From: Vitrella brassicaformis
Lineage: Eukaryota; Sar; Vitrellaceae
Length of the DNA stretch: 64,000 bases
Reading direction: 5' to 3'
Assembly (NCBI GenBank): GCA_001179505.1
Contig: CDMY01000259.1
Coordinates: 2,220-66,219 of the forward strand
Below, piece after piece: positions 1 through 10,741 of the stretch. Position numbers and translations under genes: made by a program. The notes beneath the pieces were generated by a model that saw only the letters and a list, made by a program, of their open reading frames with translations, ran no database searches and had not been told where the DNA came from. Positions within the stretch are counted from its first letter, which is position 1. Each line of letters opens with the position of its first letter.

Positions 1-164
1 CCCCCTCTCCCGGCCGCTCACCGACGTCGCCCGCCGCTGCCCCAGCCCCCACACACCACGCCACGCCACAGGAGCAGGAGAAGAGCACCCCATACTCGCC
101 CCCGCCACCCATCGCCGTATCCATCGCCCCCCACCCTCACCCTCACCCCATCCGCCACGCACCG

Positions 165-455
165 ATGCACACAGCAGAGCAGCTGCCCCCTGCCGGATAC
201 TACCGGCTGAAGACGTCTGTGGCGGAGTGGGGGGAGGGAGAGACTGGCTACTACGCCAGCCCGCTGACGCAGTGGGACACCGCGTTTTGGGAGAGGAGGG
301 GGGCCGAGTGGGTGACCTGCAAGCAGCCAGCGGAGGATGTGTGTTGTTGCGTGAGGGTGGCCAGGGGGGTAGCCAGGGGGGCGAGGAGCGCGTATGCGCA
401 CATAATGGCGATGGCTAGAGAATTCGTCGAGAGCTGCAGCCCCGACACGGCATAG
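165..455 (+). CDS. Hypothetical 96-residue ORF, repeat-associated
   Basis: An ATG-to-TAG frame of 96 codons that I do not recognise. Its middle (WVTCKQPAEDVCCCVR) has a diverged relative on the same strand at about 43712-43780, where the translation reads WVVTCQQPAEDVCCCVR and then stops. The two loci also share the later SC-PD segment. That protein-level similarity, with base changes scattered between the copies, is the only reason to list it. Sequence just after the stop (449-515) recurs near 9883 and 10240, so this ORF belongs to the repeat cluster of the first 13 kb. It could be the last exon of a longer gene starting outside the window, or a relic. No domain, signal peptide or membrane segment is evident. 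Confidence 0.3.
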   Translation: MHTAEQLPPAGYYRLKTSVAEWGEGETGYYASPLTQWDTAFWERRGAEWVTCKQPAEDVCCCVRVARGVARGARSAYAHIMAMAREFVESCSPDTA

Positions 456-1171
456 AGCTGCCGTTGTCGGGGTCTGCCAGCTGCTTCGTCGACGCCATCC
501 CATGGGGCAAGAGATAGATAGAGTGAGCGGTGCGGCGGGTGCGTGAGTGAGGTGTGCGCGTGTGGTGTGGTGGAGGACGGATGCAGCGATCTGATAGCTG
601 AGAGAGGCCACACAGACAGACAAGACAGACAGACAGACAGACGACAGACGCGCCACGGCACGCCTAGAGAGCTGCCGTGGCGTGCCGTGGCGGCTGCCTT
701 CCTTCCGTGGTTGGTCGAGCTGCCTGCTTGCCTTGTTGGACGGGTGGGATGCGTTCATGGGTGCATGTCATGGTGGCTGTCTCGTCGGTCTCGTTCGTTG
801 GTGCATGGTGGGCGTACCTTACCTGCGGCAGACATGGATGGCGTGGAGGGGGCGACCGAGTGAGTGACACACCGGATTGGCTGACTGACTGACTAACTGC
901 TGGACGTACTGCTGGCTGGGCGAGGTGGTGTTTGATGACGTGATGTGTGCGCTGTCGTGACGTGAGTGAGGTCGACTGTTTGGCTGCCAATTTGGCATGG
1001 CAGGTGAAGAGCAGAGAGGCGGGCGAACGGGCAGGCGGGCGGGCGATTGGGTGAGCTCTGTGTTGGCGGGAGGCAGGCCAGACAGAAGGGGTGGCTGTGA
1101 TGTTGTGTGGTGGGGTTGGTCGTCGGGCCCGGCCCGACTCGACTCATGAGCGGCGTTCGCGCCACCCACTA
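456..1171. other. Gene-free low-complexity stretch
   Basis: CAGA/GACA and GGCGGGC microsatellite-like runs (about 615-650 and 1017-1045) and short inverted CGTGGC motifs near 650-700. Bases 449-515 are one copy of a short repeat also seen at about 9883-9950 and 10240-10300, recognisable by GCAAGAGATAGATAGA. No convincing exon was seen on either strand. Confidence 0.5.
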
Positions 1172-1640
1172 GTGTCTGTTCCTTTCTGTCCTGATTAGAG
1201 GTGTTTTAAGCCAGCCATTTTGTGCACTAGCTATATAGATGAGTAGAGAAGTCTCCGGCCCTCTGTCTGTGCTGTGGCCATTTCAATCGTATACCCACCG
1301 TACTTTCCTTCCTGGACACGACGACACACGGCACACCGGCACATATTCTCTATATCAATCAGGTCAGTCGATCACACACACACGGACGAACGAGTGCATC
1401 AGCATCTGGCTATATATGTGCCTATCTCCCCGTGTGTGTGTGTGTGTGTGTGTCTGTGTCATGTGACTTGCAGGTCACTGGTCAGGTCCTCATTGCCTAA
1501 CGAAGCCGACGTATTCTGACGCCCTCTTCCTCCATCAACGCTCCACAAGGTACGTATGCCACACACATGCACCGAATATGCCTTCGCCTTCACGTGTCTC
1601 TCTTCGTGTGTGTTTATGCCATTGGTTGCAGATTTCCCTC
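1172..1640 (+). repeat. Dispersed repeat module, copy 1 (5' part)
   Basis: Begins near GTGTCTGTTC and continues through AAGCCAGCCATTTTGTG, a TG tract ending in TTGCAG, and GGTCACTGGTCAG to about 1640. The same order of blocks occurs at 9296-9745 and 10742-11290, and its later half at 11886-12130. It looks like a short gene: an ATG (MSREV here, MSSEV at 10808), then a GTCAGT...TTGCAG intron, then a short second exon ending in EAD(V/L)F or EAHLF and a stop. This copy stops where the inverted DNA-PKcs exon begins. It could be a small gene family or a non-autonomous mobile element; no terminal inverted repeats were found by eye. Confidence 0.6.
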
Positions 1641-1695
1641 ACAGGCCGTCTCCAGCCCCCACGGGCCATGGGAACTAGACGCGATCCGCGGACCC

Positions 1696-1842
1696 ACCGA
1701 TTTCATCCTCCGTGACCTTGTGGAATGGTTGGCTGTCCTTGGAGCCCACGGTCCCATAACGAGTTGTGGCGAAGCTGAGATCTGTTTCCCGCGGGTTGGC
1801 AATATCACGCCGATACTGCTGCGCAACGTCCGAGTTGAAGGA
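1696..1842 (-). pseudogene. Inverted fragment of DNA-PKcs exon 1
   Basis: The reverse complement matches bases 44213-44358 of the full-length DNA-PKcs gene at roughly 90% by eye, including the exon 1 donor (ATCGGTGGGTCC here, ATCGGTGAGTCC there). Read on the minus strand the coding frame has no stop (AQQYRRDIANPRE; SKDSQPFHKVTEDEI), but the first codons, including ATG, are absent. Exons 2-10 of the same duplicate lie in forward orientation from 6261. A plus-strand frame with an ATG at 1766 runs antisense through this fragment straight into the DENN frame, so the fragment may now supply a start to that gene. Confidence 0.85.
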
Positions 1843-1849
1843 TCATCTA

Positions 1850-4433
1850 TCGAGGGGTCCGCAAGAGGCCTTCCTGACGCCCCTGAAGGGCCAGATTGTC
1901 GAGTGGTATCCGTCACACACCCCCGCCACGTCCCCTGACTCCCTCATGTCTGCCGGCATGGGCGGGCCCTCCTCGCCCAGCAGCCGGAAGGACAGCTCGC
2001 CCAGTGCGGCCATGCAGCAGACACTCACGTCATTCTGCCCGCCAGAGGGGCTGTGGCTCTATCGCGAAGAGCAGGGGTGCCCCGGACCTGTCTTCTTCTC
2101 GACGGTGCTATGGGGACTGTCGCGGCGGGCCTACGTGTGCTGCCTGATGGTGTGGGAGCCGCGGGCATGGCCGTGGGATATCGACCATGGCGAGATGCAG
2201 AGGAGCGGCTTGATCGACGGCATGGTCGCAGTGACGGAGGACTTGCTCGAGACAGCCCTGCGGGTGCCTCCATCGTCTATGTGCCGACGTGCCTGTGCTT
2301 CATGACCCGGCAGCCGCTGATCAGCTCCCTCAAGAGTGTCCTCTATGAGCTCTACCAGCTGCAGCAGAGGACCGCCAAGGTGTCCTTCCTGCGGCAGCTG
2401 CTCAAGACACCCACCCGGCCAGCCCGTCGAGTGACCACTCTTCTGCTGCTATTGAGAGCACCATCGGCCGTCTCGTCGTCGACCTTAGCGGTGCTGGATT
2501 GGCCCGGCCGTCAGTCAAGCTGCACATCGGCATCGGTGACACACACCTGCGGGCGATAGATCTGCCGGGCGGTCGCAGCAACGGCGGCCGGGAGCTGAGC
2601 TATCGGGCGCTCTTCGCGTGTCTGAAGCTGGACCGCATCGTCAACGTCTTCACCCTGCTGCTGCCGGAGAGGAAGGTGTTGATGCTCTCGCGGCGGGTCT
2701 TTCTTCTGACCTATCTGGCGGAGCCAGTGCCAAGGCCGGACGGCCTTGGCGGTGGCCTTAATGCAGGCGCCGCCATCTCGGCCCCCACGCCCCGGTGTGG
2801 AGCTCGAGGACGCCATTCGTCCCGTCCAGATCATCTCCGGCGTGGCCCGTCGGAGCCGTACCACCGAGTCACCGCAGTTTGGCCGCTACCCCCTGCCTGC
2901 TGCCAAGGGTCCCCGCGCCGGTTCGTTGGTGTCGCTGGGCGAGCGAGACGAGCTGAAGCCGTTGGGAGAGCGCCATTTGTGGTGATGTCCATGGAGACAG
3001 AGGATGGCGACCAGGGCAACGGCGCAAAAGTCGTGCTGGAGGAGGAAGGTACGAGACCTACACACACATACATATGGCGGAGGTCATATCATCTCTTGTC
3101 ATGCTCTCATGGCTGTCGTGTGTGTGTGCAGGTGTCGTGGGTTTGTGTCAGGCCGCCAGTGGGCCCTAGTCACTCGGTGATCGACGGGCGAGGCCATCCG
3201 GCAGACCCATTGGTCACAGCAGCCCACGCACGAAGGCCATTCGAGAGGTACGCACGTATGACCACACGCAAAGGACGTGCTCATCTCGCGTGTGCACATA
3301 CTTGTATGTCTCTGTCTGTGTGTGTATCTGTTGGTGTGTGTGTTTGTCTGTGTGTGTAGGTGGAGGCGATTGGCTGTCTGTCTGGCTGGCTCGGGCAAGT
3401 CATTCCTCCGGGAGTGCGTGCCTTCATCGGCAAGTCATTCCTCCGGGAGTGCGTGCCTTTCGGCAGCCCTTCTTCGCCACCACTCCATCCCTGGTAAGTG
3501 AAACACAGCACGCGCAGACAGACAGAAAGACAGACCTACCTGCATCTTGGATGAATGGACGGGTGCATCTGTCTGTCTGTGTGTGGGATGTGTTTATGAA
3601 TGCATTCAGGTGCCGTGAACGGCAAGCCCAGCACCACCGAGCCCCCCTCTGGAGGTGTGAGCGTAACGCCATGCCCGTGTGCAGACGACCAGTGGGACAA
3701 GGGCGCTCGGCTGGTGTCGCCACCACCGCTGCTGCCTCAAGGGCACGACGTGGTTGTGGGCAGTGAGATGGACGACGAGGCGTTCTTCGACGAGGCAGCG
3801 GAAGATATCATGGCGATCCTAGAGGACGCTGTCATGTCTCCACAGGACAAGACCGCAGCCTCCGGCAAGGCCGACAGTGCCAGCCGGCCGGCGAGTGTGG
3901 TCGACAAATGCGTGTCGCTGGACCTGAGTGAGGCGTCGCCCTCTGACCACGCCACACCCACACCTCCCCCAGCCATCCCTTATGCGACCATCACCCCGGC
4001 CCCTGATGTCGCTGATGTGCCCACAGCCACCCCCTTTGACGACACAAGGAGACTGGCACCGGACGACGTGATTGAGGGAGAGTCACAGCAGCCATCGGCA
4101 GCTGTGCCGGAAGCGCCCAGACCCACACCCGTTTCAACTGTGGATGCTGCCACGAGCGCGGCGCCGGAGCAGGCAACGGTCTCGACAAGCGCCCTCGCCG
4201 AGCCGACAGAGGCGCAATCCATGGCGGTCGAGGGCCCCGACAACAAGCCTGTGCGGGAACTGACTCTTAAAGAGGTCGATCGGTTGCGTCTCGGGCATGA
4301 GGACATCGTTGTATCGAGACTGGGCGGCCTCCGCACCAGCATGTCGTTCTCCCTCCCCCCGTCTTCTTCCCCCCACCCCACGGCGCTCCTCTTCATGCCG
4401 CGACGCCATGGCCTCTCCCGTGTCGCCATCTGA
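1850..4433 (+). pseudogene. DENN-domain protein gene, frameshifted and probably decayed
   Basis: DENN-domain proteins are mostly guanine-nucleotide exchange factors for Rab GTPases. Expected blocks appear in order: an upstream-DENN-like part (FLTPLKGQIVEWYP, 1870-1915; CLMVWEP near 2140), the core (YVPTCLCFMTRQPLISSLK, 2278-2335; ELSYRALFACLKLDRIVNVF, 2593-2655; LLLPERKVLMLSRRVFLLTY, 2656-2718) and later exons with a Pro/Thr-rich tail to 4433. The blocks fall in three frames (breaks near 2150-2270 and 2400-2430) with no plausible intron between them. The usual tryptophan-containing strand after LTYLAE is missing, and a 35-base exon duplication at 3394 shifts the frame again. The 5' end is cut off and abuts the inverted DNA-PKcs exon. 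Later introns (3045-3131, 3493-3609) still have good splice sites. Assembly errors could explain single shifts but hardly all of them. Confidence 0.6.
3394..3463 (+). repeat. 35-base tandem duplication in a DENN exon
   Basis: GGCAAGTCATTCCTCCGGGA begins at 3394 and again at 3429. The 35-base unit is repeated almost exactly and is not a multiple of three, so it shifts the reading frame within the sequence translating as GKSFLRECVP. Confidence 0.9.
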
Positions 4434-6260
4434 CGAGGGCCAATCTGTGCAAAGGAATTCCTTTGATGATCTCACTGAGGAGCCCCCTGTGTACCAGCAC
4501 GCCCCTGCTCCTACCGATCCGCCTGGTGATGACCAAGGGCAGCGGGATGCTGGGGACGGGAGGGCTAGCGGCGAGGAGGGGAACGACCCGCCAGACGATG
4601 TGCCCGCAGCGTCTGTGCCCTCTCCCCCGACGAGAAGCACCCCACCCACCACCCACCACCGACCACCCACCGCCACCACGAGAAGAGGCCCCCGCGCCGC
4701 CATATGTAGACAGACGGGGGAGGATGGCTGTTTTTTGTTTTCCGTCAGCGGCCCTACCCGTTGCCTTTTCCTCTCCTTTCTTTTCGTCCCTCCGTATGGT
4801 GCGGACACTGTTTTGTCGTATTCTTTTCGTCCCTCCGTAGGGTGCGGACACTGTTTTGTCTTTTTCGTTTCGTCCCTCCGTAGGGTGCGGACGCTCCCTT
4901 TTCGTTCGTGTGCGTGGGTGTGGTGTGTCGCTGTCTACTGCCCGTCTGTCTACTTCTTATGTGCGTCGGCGGTGTTCTCGTTGACCGAAACAATCGGTTG
5001 GTGGTGGTGGTGGTGGTGGTGCTTGTCGGGGGCGGGAGGTCGGTTGGTGGAGGGTGGGTGGATGGATGGATGGTGTCGGCCCGGGGCTGGCCATGGGTGT
5101 GGGTGGCCTGACGTCTGTCAGAGTGTCGGTGTAGACATCGGCATTGTCTGGTACTTTCTGGTTGCGTACTTATTTGTGAATGACTGGCTGCCAGAATGGA
5201 TGAATGAGGCCCATGCCTGCCCGTTGACTGACTGTGATGCAGCCAGCGTGTTGTGGGGGTAAGGGACTTGCTGGGGCCTTTGTCCGCGCAAGTGTCCGCC
5301 GTCAGAAGGCCACGGACGGGCCTTGCGGCTGGCTGGTCGACTTACTGGCCTCTCAGGGGCGCGTGTGTGGACGATATACAGTTAAGCTGTGGTCGCCGCG
5401 TGAACCTGGGATGTGCCACTCGAATGAAATGAGTGTGTTTGTTCTGTCTGGCTTGGTGGCTGGCTGCATCGGTCGGTGTGTGTGTCTGGATAGATGGATG
5501 GATGACAGACGAATTCACTATCATGTGGTGACAATCGTGACCCATGCTTCGTGGATGTGCGAGATGCGTGTAGAGGCGTGAGCGTAACGCCATGCCTGTG
5601 TGCATCCATGTCGACTTACTCCTACTGACTGACTGCGTATGTAATGTATTTTGGGTCCACGGCTCATTCGACTTACTCCACTCACCCACCATGTGCTGTT
5701 TGGATGGATGTATAGGCTTGCCCCACTGCACCCACAGACTCCCTGACCTGACCCGACCTGTTCTCTAGACAGGCGTCCGTCCACAGGGAGAGGAGAACAG
5801 CCGTTTCTTTATCGTGTGCTTTGGCCTGAAACACTTCCTCCTGTTTGTCTGCACCAGCCAGATGTGTTCATGTGCAGAGAGACGCAACACACACATACCA
5901 ACCATCCACTGACTGTGTGAATGGCCACATGCCAGTGGATCCCTTTGTCATCCAGCGGTTTTGCTTAGCGCCCCGCGACACGCCCACCCACTCAGGCACA
6001 CACATGCCGACACGAAGCACAGCCTTCTCCTGCTGCGCAGGAGCACTGCTCTTTCCGCCGCTGTTTTTCGTCGCTGGCCGCGTTTTTCCAGCCTCCGCCG
6101 GACACCACAACTGCGCTTTCGGCCCATCAATCATCCCATCGACAGCTCCTTGTGCAGCCGTACCTGCCCTGACTGACATCAGGCATCCACATGCATCCTG
6201 CAGGGAGGTACCGACTTTACTCCGGGCTCTTTGCCCCCAGTCTATGGGATGGCGGCCCGC
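4434..6260. other. Spacer with minisatellite and short repeats
   Basis: Bases 4434-4710 could be a further C-terminal exon of the DENN gene in another frame (open, acidic and Pro-rich). After that I see no gene: the 43-base minisatellite at 4778, a GGT run near 4998-5025, GGAT runs, and at about 5575-5608 a 30-base echo of the DENN sequence at 3650-3682 (GTGAGCGTAACGCCATGCC). Bases 6040-6190 contain short open frames but nothing recognisable. Confidence 0.4.
4778..4900 (+). repeat. 43-base minisatellite, three units
   Basis: TCGTCCCTCCGTA starts at 4784, 4827 and 4870, a period of 43 bases, each followed by GGTGCGGAC. It lies downstream of the DENN remnant. Confidence 0.9.
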
Positions 6261-8023
6261 ATGCATTCGCTGTGCCTGTCTGGCTGTTTGTCTGTCTGTC
6301 TTGGTCTGTCTGTCTGTGCAGCTGCTCTGAAGGAGAGCCTCTTCAAGGAGAGCGACGGCCTGCTTCAGTCCATCCGTCAGCAGCACACACACGCTCTCAC
6401 ACACGGGTGCTCATCTCATTCACACGCCTTCTTGTTTGTCCACCCGGCCCACCGACGTGCTGCAGGCCAGAGTTGCGCTGACAAGAGCAAGCCGCTGCCG
6501 GATGCTCGTCTGTACGGCCTCAACACGTGCGCCAAGTTCATATGGCGGTGCGGGAGGGACGCCGGGCTGCAGCACCACATGCCCGCCATACTGGTGGGCT
6601 GGTGGACGGGGCGGTTGACCGGTGCACTTCCAGCAGGCCCTGGCCATCCAGCTCACCTGATGGATTGATGTCCGCTCGTGTGTGTGTGTGTGTGTGTGTG
6701 CAGAGGAGCGGGTTTGGGTTGTTCCAGAAGGACGAGTCGAAGCGCGTCAAGAGGGCGGCGCTGTATCTCATGCTCGAGGTCATCAAGTGCAACGCCAGGT
6801 GGGTCTGGGGTTCTGTGGGTGAGTGTGGGTGTCCACGCACAGCCAGACAGCAACAGGTACACGTGTCTTGTCTGGACTGGATGTGTGTGGTGTTTGGCGG
6901 GTGTCAGGTGCGGCAGCCCTCTGAGTGCCCAGGAGATGGAGATCGACAAGCACATCGGCAGACTCATGGAGGAGCTCAAGTCGTTCAGGACCAAGATGGG
7001 CCCACAGGCACAGGGCGCCCTCTACGCTCTCTTCGGTGCGCATGGCACATCACATCCACACACCTCCCTCTCATGGACATTCAACCTGCCTCTGTGGTGT
7101 GTATGTGTGTGTTCAGCTGGCATGATCGACCTGTATGACAATCACTTCTCCCCCCAGCAGCTGAGGGACATCGCCAGCACCATCAAGACGGTACGGTACG
7201 CACGAACCCACTCAGGGCATGGCTCTTCGTCCACAAGGCGTGCACCATGCATGTGTGTCGGTCGTGTGTGTCTTTCCCTGTCGCTGTGTGCAGGTTATGG
7301 AGTCCTCAATGTCGAATCTCTCCAAGGGCTTCGAGCCGTCGCTTATCGAAGGTGACTCAATGTAATGTCATCCCACAGAGATAAGACACACCCACTGCTC
7401 GCCTCCTCGTCTGTGTCCATCAGGCGTCATGAAGGGCCTCGAGTCCCTCCTCCACAGGTATGCATGCTGCCTCCCCAGCCCAACACGCCGCCATGTGCAT
7501 CCGCACGGACCTCTCCGTCCGTGTGTTTGTCTGGATGGGATGAAGGCATGCCGACGCCTTCTTCCCGGCCGACCAGCCCGACCACGAGAGCCGCCAGAGG
7601 CTGTACACCTTCATAGAGGGCACGGCCAACTACGTGCAGGGGTCGGGAGGATCACTCGCACCCATGGTCGGCAAGCTAAGCACGCCACACACAGATAGAG
7701 GCGCGAGGATCAGTCACCCTTCTCTCTGTGTTGGTGTGCAGAAAGCCGCCATGTCAGTGTTGCGTCGACACGCCCAGCTGTTCCGCGGCCAGCTGCTGGC
7801 CGAGCTGAGGGCGGTGCCGGCATACCGCAACAAGCGGCAAGAGGAGAGGCTGGCGGCGCGGGAGGCTGCCAAGCAGGCCAATGCGGGTGAGGCTGCTGCG
7901 GCGGCCGAGGGACAGCCGGCGGATTGGCAACTGAAACGGCACACCGCCGGCCCTCAGCCGGACACTGACACACAGAGCAACAGGCAGGCAGGCAGAAGGA
8001 CAAGACAGTGTTTGAACACATGA
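6261..8023 (+). pseudogene. Truncated duplicate of DNA-PKcs exons 2-10
   Basis: Bases 6261-7923 match 44424-46080 in the full-length gene, introns included, so this is a DNA-level copy. Exon by exon the frame is intact: AALKESLFKESDGLLQSIR; CADKSKPLPDARLYGLNTC; RSGFGLFQKDESKRVKRAAL; EMEIDKHIGRLMEELKSF; AGMIDLYDNHFSPQQLRDIA; VMESSMSNLSKGFEPSLIEG; GVMKGLESLLHR; an exon with DAFFPADQPDHESRQRLY; and KAAMSVLRRHAQLFRGQLLA. Similarity stops after the codons for EGQPAD; the frame then runs through unrelated sequence to a stop at 8021-8023. Exon 1 is missing here and lies inverted at 1696-1842. No HEAT remainder, FAT or kinase part follows, so no kinase can be made. A transcribed chimeric short protein is possible because the exons are open and the splice sites kept. 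Confidence 0.85.
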
Positions 8024-9295
8024 ATGGATGGTCTCTTTGCTCGCTTGTGTGCGGGGTGCGCATCGTTGCTGCCATGGTAGCCCATAGAAGCTATGTGCAA
8101 TCCCTCCTGCAATGAACGGAAACCACCAGAAGATAAGATGCCACAGAACAAGACGCATCCATCCATCAGCCAGATTCCTTTCCTCGCCTGCTCTTCTGCG
8201 TGGCCGGCACTGCCCGTACCATCCCATCCCTCCACCTGCGTACCATTTGGCCTCCGACAGCCAGGGGGAGGGGGAGGAGGGGGAGTGTCGTCAGTGGGAG
8301 GGCGAGAGGGAGGGTAATTAACTGTGTAGGATGGGACGTACACACCATCCATTTGTGCCTTGCTTTTCAATTGTGCTGTCTTAGTTCAGCCACTCATGTT
8401 TGCTCATTCGATGACAGATGACAGATGACAGATTCATCCATCGTGTCGACGTACTCATACGTACATGGCTCCTGCGTCTCACAGCCACAGACGAGCGACA
8501 TGGCCAGCCTTTTGCAGCCTGGCCACGCGGCCTCATTGTTGGATATCCTCAGCCATCGAGCGGAAATCACTTGTGTTGTGGTGGCAGCAACGCCGTGGTG
8601 GCGCTTCTCCTTGGCGGCAGAGGCAAAGTAGGACGAGGGCACCTCAGACATCTTGCTAATGGGGCTTCAAATGGGGCTGCGAATGGCGAGAGTATTGATA
8701 ATCAGATGTGTGGCTGCTGCCGACTCACATACAGGGCGATAGCATCGTGATGGCAAGAACCAGGCGTCCCAAGAAAAGGGGTGAAGAGAGAAAAATGTGG
8801 GCCGGAGTCGAGAATTTCGCGATGGAGGCGAGACGGCGATCCTTCCGAACCATCCCGAACCTCGATCGCCACACAGGTTCCAAACCTCCTTTCCGCTCAT
8901 ATTAGAGCACAGCTTCAGCCACCACAGCTCAATTCATTTTCTGACCGCAGCACGCGTGCTGGAATCCCAGTTGACGGTGGCACTTGACGAAGCGACCGTG
9001 GCGGCGGCGTTAAGAGGCAGTTTCGCCAACAGGTACGTCAAGACACCGTTGGCCTTGACGGCTACACCGCATGCCTTGCCTTGCCCTCAGGCTGATAAGC
9101 CACGGTGAGGTCCCAATGAGTCGCACAGTGACGCAAAGGACCTGCAGTGGCCGCCGGTTCAGCTCGATTACGCCAGTTTCGCCGGCTGCTTTGCGACAAA
9201 GAGGAGCGGAGAGGGGAAACACGAGTGAGTCAGACACCATGTAGAATGGGCACTTCTTTGTGCAGTTGTGCTGCCTTGTTTTGCAGTCGAGAACT
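8024..9295. other. No recognisable gene
   Basis: Mixed sequence with a purine-rich GGGGGAGGAG stretch at 8263-8315 and several open frames of 60-110 codons, none resembling a known family or backed by a neighbouring splice-linked exon. The frame around 8797-9108 is the longest non-repetitive one; I could not support it as coding. Confidence 0.4.
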
Positions 9296-9745
9296 TCGCG
9301 ACCAAGAAGTCGCGGCGCTCTGTGCTGCTGGCCATTTCGTCGTATAGTACAGTCCTCACTCATTCTGTACGCACCTGCATTGCTGCCCACAATGCACCGT
9401 CGCCCCCCGGTGGCCATCGTCAGGTCAGTCGATCACTCACACACAAGGCGAGCATGTGATGTGCCCACATCTCCCCGTGTGTGTGTGTGTCATGTGACAT
9501 GCAGGTCACTGGTCAGATCCTCACTGCGTAAGGAAGCCGATCTATTCTGACGCCCTCTTCGTCCATCAACGATCCATAAGGTATGTGTGCCACACACATG
9601 CACAGCCGAATATGCCCGCAGCTTCACGTGTCTCTCTTCGTGTGTGTGTACCATGGCTTGCAGATTCCCAGTGCCGGCAACGAAGCCAATACACTACTCA
9701 TTTGTCCGTCCTGCACACACCGCCACCGCCATAAGGTGTGCTCAT
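9296..9745 (+). repeat. Dispersed repeat module, copy 2
   Basis: Shares with 10742-11290 the block encoding ALLPTMHRRPPVAIVR, the GTCAGTCGATCACTC donor region, the TG tract and acceptor, and the second short exon ending EADLF and stop. It is followed by GGTATGTGTGCCACACACAT and AGCTTCACGTGTCTCTC blocks. The first exon's ATG context is replaced here, so only the later part of the first exon is conserved. Confidence 0.7.
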
Positions 9746-9882
9746 TTAGACCACGCAGAGAGTACCCACTCACTCACGTCTCTCTGTGTGCGCGTCATGG
9801 CTGCAGTTTTCCTCTGCCGATGCGCTGACCGGTCGGCGATCGTCCGCCCTCACGCGCACACACCACCAAAGCACCGGCGTGG

Positions 9883-10300
9883 CATAGAGCCGCCGTTGTC
9901 GGGGTCTGCTAGCTGTTTTGCCGCCTCCATGGCCAGAGATAGAGAAGTGGATTGGGTGGTCGTGTCTGTGTGTGTGGGGGGTGTTTTCTAAGAGAGAGGA
10001 GAGCGCGCCATGTGTGTTTGCCTGCATGTCGTTTGTCCGACAGTGCCTGCCTGTCTGCCTGTCTGCCTGCCTATTTATCTGTCTGTCTGCGTGAGCCGTG
10101 ATGTTGTGCGTGCAGCCTTTTGCAGAGAAGAGGGAACTGCATTGGGCGGGTCAGTTGGTGGTGCTTAACCAGTGGATGTCTGTCTGCTTGATGGGTCAGG
10201 GTGTCTGTTTGGGGTGCTTTCTAAGGTGTCTGCTGCCTGTTCCGCCGCCGTCCCATGGCAAGAGATAGATAGAGAGGCGGATTAGTTGGTGGTGGGCGTG
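9883..10300. repeat. Cluster of short repeats shared with 449-515 and 11586-11690
   Basis: CCGTTGTCGGGGTCTGC at about 9892 and AGAGATAGATAGA near 10260 match the 449-515 element. GTGAGCCGTGATGT followed by GCAGAGAAGAGGGAAC at 10092-10140 matches 11587-11638. Tetranucleotide runs (TCTG, ATCT/ATCG) fill the rest up to about 10740. Confidence 0.6.
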
Positions 10301-10741
10301 CCTGTGTCTGCCACGGTGTGTGTGTTGGGGTGTTGTCACCAGAGAGGGGAGAGCGCACCTATCGATCTATCTATCTATCGATCCATCGTTCGTGGTGCAC
10401 ATTGTCACCCTTGTTTGTCCGGCTGCTCGTCTGTCTGCTTTGTTGGTCTGTGTGTGTGTCGGGGGTGTTTCGTAAGAGAGAGGGAGAGCTGGCGGCCTGT
10501 AATGTGATGCGTACACCGGCTCGGCTGGCAGACAGACAGGCAGACAGACAGACAGGCAGAAAGAGAGTCGGTGGGTCGGAGGCCACAGAGAGGCCGTGGT
10601 TGCGGTTGTTGGGGGGTGGATTGTGGGGGCCCGGCTCGGTTTCATCGAGCGGCCCTTGCAGCCATCCACTATCTCACCACAACCACACGCAGCCGTCAGA
10701 GATCGGATGGGTGGTGATGTAGTGGCGCCGTTTTGGCCACC

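Noticed and set aside
18-758. 246-codon minus-strand frame
   Set aside because: Arg/Pro/His-rich and low-complexity, crossing repeat sequence shared with other loci; no family and no splice-linked neighbour.
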